From positions 173,569 through 237,568 of the forward strand of contig NZ_PJAQ01000032.1 in the NCBI RefSeq assembly GCF_002836775.1: DNA of 64,000 bases. The letters run 5' to 3'. The notes beneath the pieces were generated by a model. That model had not been told where the DNA came from and searched no databases. It saw nothing but the letters and a program-made list of their open reading frames with translations. A program made the translations under genes and the position numbers. Numbering within the stretch: position 1 is the stretch's first letter; every line of letters starts with the position of its first letter. Shown one piece after another: positions 58,133 to 64,000 of this stretch. The stretch is from Colwellia sp. 12G3. GTDB taxonomy: Bacteria > Pseudomonadota > Gammaproteobacteria > Enterobacterales > Alteromonadaceae.

Positions 58133-58146
58133 CACGATATATCGTG
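58133..58146. promoter_or_regulatory. Palindrome upstream of the activator gene
   Basis: CACGATATATCGTG, identical to the first ccoG copy, lies 31 bases upstream of the chosen activator start. This position would suit autorepression or a divergent use. Confidence 0.65.
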
Positions 58147-58214
58147 GTGTAGTGTTAGCTTATCAGGTATAGGTAAAAAAATCAGGCGGTAGGGGAAAAT
58201 GAGGCGATAAAAAA

Positions 58215-58239
58215 GCTAGTGCTAAAAATTAACACTAGC
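58215..58239. terminator. Hairpin with AT-rich loop upstream of the activator gene
   Basis: GCTAGTG and CACTAGC form an inverted repeat around an eleven-base AT-rich loop, with no T run. It may be a terminator or a repeat element; nothing reads into it with certainty. Confidence 0.35.
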
Positions 58240-58328
58240 GTTAACCCTGGTAGTTTGGTTTTCATTCAGCTCAATCAAAATGTGGGCTTACTTTACAGCA
58301 AGCCCATTGTTCTTCATCCGTCTCTTGA

Positions 58329-58419
58329 GTGCGCAAAGCGGACTCTAGCAGTTTTTATTCTAACGTCCGCTTCACTAATAAAGCGGTCATTAGCATCGAA
58401 GATAACCTTGTGACTTCTG
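58329..58419 (+). repeat. Left copy of a diverged inverted repeat
   Basis: GTGCGCA, GACTCTAG and the 41-base core at 58379-58419 (from TAAAGCGGTC to TGACTTCTG) recur in reverse complement at 63845-63936. The core matches at 37 of 41 positions. An inner dyad (AACGTCCGCTT and AAGCGGTCATT) lies within. Related AAAGCGGAC units are found at 58335-58342, 58427-58433 and 58562-58570. Confidence 0.75.
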
Positions 58420-58838
58420 TTAGCCAAAAGCGGAAGTTAGCATTTGAGTTAAAACGGCAGTTCAGAGATCCTAAAGCTTCCTTTTTCACTTAAAAATTCA
58501 CATCTGTTCATAACTGAAATTATGCCTAAAATTCTCACATAGGATTAGACCTCAAATCCCCAAAGCGGACATTAGAATGATTTAATCTTTTAAATGAATT
58601 TAGAGTATTATGTCTAAGGCGCAATCGCCCCCAGAACGACTTAGGGCTAACCGTCATTTTTGCTACACTGTTGATTAAACCAGAAGTATTGTAAAGGACA
58701 GGTATATGATCTGAAGGCAGACGCTAGGGTCGTAACAGGTTTACTTTCTCTATTAGAAGGTAATTATCGCGTCAATTACAGACTCTGACAGACCATTGAG
58801 TGCCATTAACAGCTATTCAGCAAGTGAATGAAATACGA
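58420..58838. other. Non-coding stretch with repeat units before the BLUF gene
   Basis: No intact gene. AAAGCGGAC-type repeat units occur at its start and at 58562-58573. A short open stretch at 58711-58788 follows a Shine-Dalgarno-like AAAGGA but has no plausible start and stops early. Confidence 0.45.
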
Positions 58839-59252
58839 TTATGACTTTATCTTTGAAAATGCTACCAGTAGATTTAGACACTCATCGTAGCTCAAGTTGT
58901 ATGCATTGAATTCGCCTCCTACCATGTACTTTTTTAGTATTTTAAAGTGACGTTCCATCCGTAATACTACTCCCATTCCCCAGTGTTCAAAGGAACACTT
59001 AGCGGCTTCCCTTTCACCAACCAAATGGATGTTATTATGCCGTACATCTTTTAATATTTTTCCGTAGAGGTCTTTGACAACTTTCTCATCACCCTCTAAG
59101 CACTGTATAAAAAATTTAGAGTTTGCACACAAAAATCCAGAAATATATATCTTTTCGTTGTCGAATTTTGCTTTACATACGATAGTTTGAACTTCTGATA
59201 TCTTTAAATTCTCATTTGGAGTACTTACATAAATTAGTTGGTATACGCTCAT
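58839..59252 (-). CDS. BLUF-domain blue-light photoreceptor
   Basis: A 137-residue protein consisting of a BLUF flavin domain (about residues 3-95) plus a short helical tail (about 100-135). Conserved elements are the flavin tyrosine in YQLIYVS, the glutamine in FFIQCLEGD and HWGMGV with its Trp/Met position. The usual Asn-Asn pair reads FDNEKIYISG here. There is no output domain, so it is a short BLUF protein, which signals through a partner. It is divergent from the solute-binding/kinase operon, 459 bases away. Confidence 0.92.
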   Translation of the reverse strand: MSVYQLIYVSTPNENLKISEVQTIVCKAKFDNEKIYISGFLCANSKFFIQCLEGDEKVVKDLYGKILKDVRHNNIHLVGEREAAKCSFEHWGMGVVLRMERHFKILKKYMVGGEFNAYNLSYDECLNLLVAFSKIKS

Positions 59253-59420
59253 AATAGTACGTCGCTCATGGTTTGTTCACATAACTTATTATGGATACGG
59301 CTCAGTAATCTCCGTTTCATAATTTTAATTTTAATTTAAAATTAATATCTCATAACTTCCAATGAATTAGAAACAATTAAAATTCTAGATAAATATAAAA
59401 CTGTAAATATAAATAAGGAT

Positions 59421-59442
59421 ATTACTGAGGCGGCTTAGTAAT
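59421..59442. promoter_or_regulatory. 22-bp palindrome, copy 1
   Basis: ATTACTGAG, a four-base centre GCGG and CTTAGTAAT form a near-perfect palindrome. It is the reverse of the copy at 59526-59547 with one mismatch. A half site (GGCTCAGTAAT) lies at 59299-59309. Confidence 0.75.
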
Positions 59443-59525
59443 ATCGCTTCATTCTTAAGTACACAAGTCACTATAAATTCAAAGAGGTAAGTTTTTTTTG
59501 AAAAAAGACACTCATATTTTGATGT

Positions 59526-59547
59526 ATTACTAAGCCGGCTCAGTAAT
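59526..59547. promoter_or_regulatory. 22-bp palindrome, copy 2
   Basis: ATTACTAAG, centre CCGG, CTCAGTAAT, in inverted orientation relative to copy 1 and exactly 105 bases from it, ten helical turns. A further half site TTACTGAGCC is at 59571-59580. The rest of 59253-59711 holds no gene. Confidence 0.75.
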
Positions 59548-59711
59548 AAATCTTTTTAAATATTTTATTTTTACTGAGCCTACAAATTCAACTGTAGGTA
59601 AACAGCTAGATGACACATGGGGTATGTAGTAGTTTTTTATTTGATAAACTTTGGTATTTAAATTAGGTATCCCTCGAAAGTGTTCTAAACTTGAAACAAA
59701 CCACTTAATAG

Positions 59712-60680
59712 ATGTTGAATATGAAATTCCACTTTGTTGTCATAATCTTATCCATGATTTTACTTAATTCTTGTTCTAAAGTAGAGTCTCCACCTCTGAT
59801 TAAAATTGCCACTAACCCGTGGCCAGGCTACGAATTTGTACATTTGGCTTATAACAACGGTTATTTCGAAGAGGTGGGTTTAAACATAGAGTTAGTAGAA
59901 CTAGGCTCCTTGTCAGATGCACAAACCACATATGTTGCTGGTCATGTTGACGGCCTAACATCTACATTAATTGAGGTTATACAAGCAGAGGCGTTAGGAG
60001 GTAAGCCTCTGAAGGTAATTGCATTTCCAGATTACTCTAATGGTGGCGATGTCATAATAGCCAAAGGTGACATTAATGATATTACCTCGTTGAAAGGTAA
60101 ACGTGTTGGTTGTGAAGTATCTTCATTAGGCTTATTCATATTACAAAGAGCATTAGTTAAATATGGTTTAACATTGGACGATGTCAAAATCGTTAATGTT
60201 GAACAATCTAATGGACTAGATGCATTTAAAAACGATCTAGTTGATGCCTTTGTTAGTTATCCTCCAATGTCATTAAACATTTTAAAACATCAAGAAAATC
60301 AAGTTATATTTGATACCAGTGAAATACCCTATGAAGTGTTAGATACCATTGCTGTATCTACAGATATATTGATTAAAACGCCTGACTTTCAAAGTAAATT
60401 TTTAAAAGCATGGGAAATGGCCATCAACTTCACTTCTCAGCATCCAATTAAAGCGTATGAAATAATGGCAAAGCGAGAAGGTATTTCTAGTCAAGAGTTT
60501 CAAGACGCGCTAGCAGGTATGGTGATACTAGACGTGGAGAAGCAAAAAGTGCTGTTTGCAGACAACCGCAAGTTGAATACTATGGCTGAAACGGTTTGTG
60601 ATATTTTAGTTGAATCTAAAGCAATTTTTAGAGACTGCCAAAACTTGCCTAATCTATTTGTAACTAAGCAGAGTCAATAA
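59712..60680 (+). CDS. NMT1/THI5-like solute-binding lipoprotein
   Basis: A 322-residue lipoprotein: signal peptide with a cysteine at residue 21 (LLNSC lipobox). The binding-protein fold is of the SsuA/TauA and THI5/NMT1 type: IKIATNPWPGYEFVHLAYNNGYFEEVGLNIELVELGSLSDAQTTYVAGHVDG and GKRVGCEVSSLGLFILQRALVKYGL. No ABC permease or ATPase is nearby. Nine bases later comes a hybrid histidine kinase, so this protein likely serves as its ligand-sensing partner. ATG 59712 and ATG 59721 are both possible starts. Confidence 0.86.
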   Translation: MLNMKFHFVVIILSMILLNSCSKVESPPLIKIATNPWPGYEFVHLAYNNGYFEEVGLNIELVELGSLSDAQTTYVAGHVDGLTSTLIEVIQAEALGGKPLKVIAFPDYSNGGDVIIAKGDINDITSLKGKRVGCEVSSLGLFILQRALVKYGLTLDDVKIVNVEQSNGLDAFKNDLVDAFVSYPPMSLNILKHQENQVIFDTSEIPYEVLDTIAVSTDILIKTPDFQSKFLKAWEMAINFTSQHPIKAYEIMAKREGISSQEFQDALAGMVILDVEKQKVLFADNRKLNTMAETVCDILVESKAIFRDCQNLPNLFVTKQSQ

Positions 60681-60689
60681 GTTTATAAA

Positions 60690-63611
60690 ATGCAAAAAAA
60701 CGAAAATAAGTTCACCTCATCATTGTCATTGAAACTTAACGGAATATTACTGCTTATTTGTTTTATAGTCTTGGGAACGAGCAGTGTTTATTTAACACAG
60801 ATGTTAGATAGGCAGATAGACCAGAAAATAGAAAGTAGTACCAATAGCATCATCGACTCCCTTACCATAGCTGTACACATCGATACTAGTAACCACAGTT
60901 TAAGTAGAGTTGTGAGTACATTAGTTGCGAATTCCGACACACATCACTTGAGTATCATTGCTAATGATACTCAAGTGATAGTAGCAGATAACAATCATAG
61001 TTTTATTGGGCAGCAAACTAAGGACGTATTTACAGTCGCAGAGCAACAACTATTGATTGAACACCTAGAAAATAGCAGCAGTAATATGAAGATAGAAAAT
61101 AGCTTATTATTGAAGGTTGCTAAAATTAACTTGATAGACAATAACATAATGAGGCTCAGACCCCATACAGTACTGTTTAGTTATGACATCACGCCTTTAA
61201 AATTGGCTGAAGAACAAGAATTGTATTCCTTATTAGTCGTCTCATTTGGCGCAATAGCAATGATTATGTTTTTGGTAAATCTGACTCATAGATATGTATT
61301 ATTGTCACCACTTAGCATCTTAATCAATACCATTAAGATGCAAAAGGAAACAGATGGTCTTTTATTATCAAAACTAACAAGCAATGATGAGTTAGGAATA
61401 CTATCGGAAGAATATAATCAGCTTATTCAGGTTAATGCCCAAAAAGAGCAAGAATTAAGAGGTATGCTGAAATATGTAGATAGCATAACAGATGCCGTTC
61501 CTGTCTCATTGGCCTACATTGATAAAAACCAGCAATATCGATTTGTTAATAAAAAATATCGTCGTTGGTTTAACGTATCTATTGATGATTTCTCTGGTGA
61601 AACAATCCCCATAAGGTTAAAAAATAAAGTAAATGACGTAATACAATCCAATATTGAACAAGCCCTTGCAGGACAATTAGTTGAATTTGAAATCCAAATA
61701 CCTTTGTTTGATGGTTCTAAAAAAGATGTCAATATTACTTACACCCCTCACTTTAATGATGAGAGCCAAGTTCTTGGTATATTTGTTTGTATTGATGATA
61801 TGAGTAAAACCAAAGAGTCTGAGCACCAACTTGCGGCTTACGCACAAGAAATCGAATTTAATAATTGGGCGTTAGAAGACGAAAAAGAAAAAGCGGTAGA
61901 AGCAAGCAAAGCTAAATCACAATTTTTAGCAAGTATGAGCCACGAGATACGCACACCAATGAATGGGGTGATAGGTATGTTAGGTTTATTGTCAGGAGGA
62001 ACACTCACCTCTGAACAACAACATCGTGTAGATGTTGCTCACGGAAGTGCACATTCCTTACTTAGCTTAATTAATGACATTTTAGATTTTTCAAAAGTTG
62101 ATGCGGGGAAAATGGATCTAGAGTCCATTGATTTTGATTTACGCAAGATGTTGGGTGACTTTTCCGAATCTATGGGGTTGCAAGTTCAAGAAAAAGGAGT
62201 AGAGCTAGTACTAGATATTGCAGAAATAGATGAGTCTCTGATTAAAGGCGATTCCAACAGACTTAGACAGATATTAACAAATATCGTATCAAACGCTGCC
62301 AAGTTCACCAATGATGGTGAAGTAGTTATTCAAGTAGTATTAACCAATGAAGGTGACGAAAACTGCCGATTAGACTTTCGTGTTAGTGATACAGGTATAG
62401 GAATACCTAAGAATAGTATATCCACATTATTTGACTCATTTAGCCAAGTTGACGCATCCACTACTCGCAAGTTTGGTGGTACAGGCTTAGGTTTAGCCAT
62501 AGCGAAAAAGTTATGTCAATTGATGGGGGGGGATATCGAGGTAACCAGTTTAGAGAATGAAGGTAGTCATTTTAGCTTCCATGTTATTCTACAAATAAGC
62601 TCAGCTTCTACCAAAATTATCCCACCTGTGGCTTTAGATAAAGTAAACCTACTTGTTGTAGATGATAATGCGAGTAATCGAGCCGCTTTAAACTCTCAGC
62701 TAACACATTGGGGAGCGAACGTTGTCACAGCAACAGGAGGTGTTGAGGCGATTAAAATGTGTGAAGAACGTATTAAAGACGCTAATGGTAGTCTATTTGA
62801 TATGATTTTGATTGATATGGAAATGGATGATATGGATGGGATTCAATTAGGTAAAGAACTTAATTCTGATCCACGCTTTAAAACGGTCAAACTAATATTG
62901 ATGACCCCTATGAACTACAAAGGTGGTGCACAATATATCACTGAATTAGGCTTTAGCGGTTACTTTCCAAAACCCACCACCACCTTAGATCTATTTTCAG
63001 CATTATCGCTCATGAACAAGGCGGAAATAACTCAAACAGAAAAATATACAGGTACAGAAAAAGTATTAGCGATAACTGGAAATACATCATCAGTAGTAAA
63101 TAACGAACCATCACAAGAATCAAGGCTGATAATCAAGTCTTCAGTAACCATTGATCGTTCTCTTATCGACCCTCCCCATAACCGTGATTTAGAAAATTTA
63201 CGTGTTTTATTGGTTGAAGATAACAAAGTAAATAGAATGGTCGCCAAAGGTCTCCTTAATAAATTTGGAATTACCTCAATCGACTTTGCCATTAATGGTT
63301 ATGCTGCAATAGATTTGCTAAAAGAAAGCCAAAATAATTTGCCCTATTCAATTATTTTAATGGATTGTCAAATGCCTGAAATGGATGGTTATGAAGCTAG
63401 TAGAAATATTCGCGAAGGTAATGCTGGAGAAAGTAATAAATATTTGCCAATTATAGCAATGACCGCCAATGCGATGAGTGGTGATAAAGAAAAATGTCTC
63501 TCTGCGGGTATGACAGATTATTTGTCAAAACCAATAGTTCCTGAACAATTTTTGAAGATGTTGAAACTTTGGGGAATAGATAAAAAAGCAGCTAACTATT
63601 CTGTGGATTAG
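60690..63611 (+). CDS. Hybrid sensor histidine kinase with two receiver domains
   Basis: A 973-residue membrane kinase. Two helices (about residues 16-34 and 178-200) flank a periplasmic domain of about 140 residues. Then come HAMP (about 205-255), PAS (about 260-375), HisKA with His 418 in SMSHEIRTPMNG, HATPase (about 520-645), and two receivers with phospho-acceptors Asp 709 (ILIDMEMDD) and Asp 892 (ILMDCQMPEMDG). There is no HPt domain and no response regulator with output domain nearby, so phosphate must leave through an HPt protein encoded elsewhere. The gene follows the solute-binding gene by nine bases. Confidence 0.95.
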   Translation: MQKNENKFTSSLSLKLNGILLLICFIVLGTSSVYLTQMLDRQIDQKIESSTNSIIDSLTIAVHIDTSNHSLSRVVSTLVANSDTHHLSIIANDTQVIVADNNHSFIGQQTKDVFTVAEQQLLIEHLENSSSNMKIENSLLLKVAKINLIDNNIMRLRPHTVLFSYDITPLKLAEEQELYSLLVVSFGAIAMIMFLVNLTHRYVLLSPLSILINTIKMQKETDGLLLSKLTSNDELGILSEEYNQLIQVNAQKEQELRGMLKYVDSITDAVPVSLAYIDKNQQYRFVNKKYRRWFNVSIDDFSGETIPIRLKNKVNDVIQSNIEQALAGQLVEFEIQIPLFDGSKKDVNITYTPHFNDESQVLGIFVCIDDMSKTKESEHQLAAYAQEIEFNNWALEDEKEKAVEASKAKSQFLASMSHEIRTPMNGVIGMLGLLSGGTLTSEQQHRVDVAHGSAHSLLSLINDILDFSKVDAGKMDLESIDFDLRKMLGDFSESMGLQVQEKGVELVLDIAEIDESLIKGDSNRLRQILTNIVSNAAKFTNDGEVVIQVVLTNEGDENCRLDFRVSDTGIGIPKNSISTLFDSFSQVDASTTRKFGGTGLGLAIAKKLCQLMGGDIEVTSLENEGSHFSFHVILQISSASTKIIPPVALDKVNLLVVDDNASNRAALNSQLTHWGANVVTATGGVEAIKMCEERIKDANGSLFDMILIDMEMDDMDGIQLGKELNSDPRFKTVKLILMTPMNYKGGAQYITELGFSGYFPKPTTTLDLFSALSLMNKAEITQTEKYTGTEKVLAITGNTSSVVNNEPSQESRLIIKSSVTIDRSLIDPPHNRDLENLRVLLVEDNKVNRMVAKGLLNKFGITSIDFAINGYAAIDLLKESQNNLPYSIILMDCQMPEMDGYEASRNIREGNAGESNKYLPIIAMTANAMSGDKEKCLSAGMTDYLSKPIVPEQFLKMLKLWGIDKKAANYSVD

Positions 63612-63844
63612 GTATTATCTAGGTTATATATTGCTAAGTTCTATTCTATCAAGAAAAAAATTTTTACCGAAATAACTCACTTGATAGAGTGCATTACCAA
63701 ATTCGTAATGCTCGATTTAAACAGGTGAGTTCGCAGAGTAGTATATTTGGTTAAGTCCGTTATTGAAACTAACTGATTTTTAATATCCGAAACTACACCG
63801 TTTGTGGATCTGGCTAGTATTCCTAAATATCTTCTTTTAGCGAG

Positions 63845-63936
63845 CAGAAGTCATAAGGGTATCATCGATGCTAACGACCGCTTTAATTCTTGGAACTGCC
63901 GTTAGTGAAGCAAGCTCTAGAGTCAGTAATGCGCAC
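63845..63936 (-). repeat. Right copy of the inverted repeat
   Basis: The reverse complement of this stretch aligns with 58329-58419, including the 41-base core (63845-63885). The region 63612-64000 holds no gene; a CTATCAAG/CTTGATAG dyad lies at about 63646-63687 behind the kinase and a related unit AATGTCCGCTTT at 63989-64000. Confidence 0.75.
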
Positions 63937-64000
63937 CCAAGTTGTCATAAAATCTAAGGTGCTAAGTACCTCTAATTAAGGTTAGTCGAATGTCCGCTTT

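Noticed and set aside
58201..58600. Integron attC-like sites in the repeat-rich stretch.
   Set aside because: Core sites and an integrase are not visible, and the dyads do not follow the attC box layout.
58706..58830. Possible decayed gene starting after an AAAGGACAGG stretch.
   Set aside because: ATG is followed at once by a stop, the open stretch in the next frame is only 25 codons, and I recognise no homology.

Overview
The window reads as chromosome of a marine, probably cold-adapted gammaproteobacterium of the Alteromonadales, most like Colwellia. This rests on AT-rich DNA, the gene families seen (large TonB-dependent receptor with tryptophan-halogenase-like partner, caa3 oxidase cluster, PEP-CTERM system, BLUF photoreceptor) and protein character. 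It is an inference from reading, not from a database match. No tRNA, rRNA, CRISPR array, transposase or intact insertion sequence was found.

Layout. Bases 1-2220 hold housekeeping genes (ribosomal proteins L28 end and L33, MutM, CoaD). 2457-11922 carry a TetR regulator, a SprA-type metalloprotease-like protein with a small partner, BioH/ComF, a large M14 carboxypeptidase, NfuA, small membrane proteins and a polysaccharide deacetylase. 11962-20955 is one minus-strand block for a caa3-type cytochrome c oxidase: subunits II (with two fused cytochrome c domains), I and III, plus assembly factors (Cox11, SURF1, heme A synthase, heme O synthase, Sco, and an extra CxxxC protein). LexA with two SOS boxes follows.

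22748-33787 looks like a nutrient-uptake and signalling locus: a TonB receptor with an STN signalling domain, a flavin 'tryptophan halogenase' family protein, a SapC-like protein, a DUF6445-like putative Fe(II) oxygenase, an ECF sigma factor with a FecR-type anti-sigma factor, a sugar porter and glucokinase. The receptor could sense ligand and release the sigma factor through FecR, while porter and glucokinase would handle the sugar. 35654-41925 is a TPP-riboswitch-controlled thiamine operon (thiC-thiO-thiS-thiG-thiDE). 42596-58102 mixes a frameshifted AbrB-type antitoxin remnant, a lipoate-ligase-like protein, a PEP-CTERM pair (PrsT-like TPR protein and a sorted protein behind a sigma-54-type promoter), an oxidoreductase, Gph, a permease, a chimeric porin, a membrane-protein/XRE-regulator pair behind helically phased operators, and ccoG next to a sigma-54 activator whose gene is bracketed by a repeated palindrome.

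The last 5.6 kb (58329-63936) looks like a separate module: a lone BLUF protein, divergent from a lipoprotein solute-binding protein and a hybrid histidine kinase, with paired 22-bp palindromes between them and a diverged inverted repeat bounding the whole. It is the best candidate for an undescribed system: possibly a light- and ligand-linked sensory cassette carried between inverted repeats. The sequence shows the arrangement; the function is inference.
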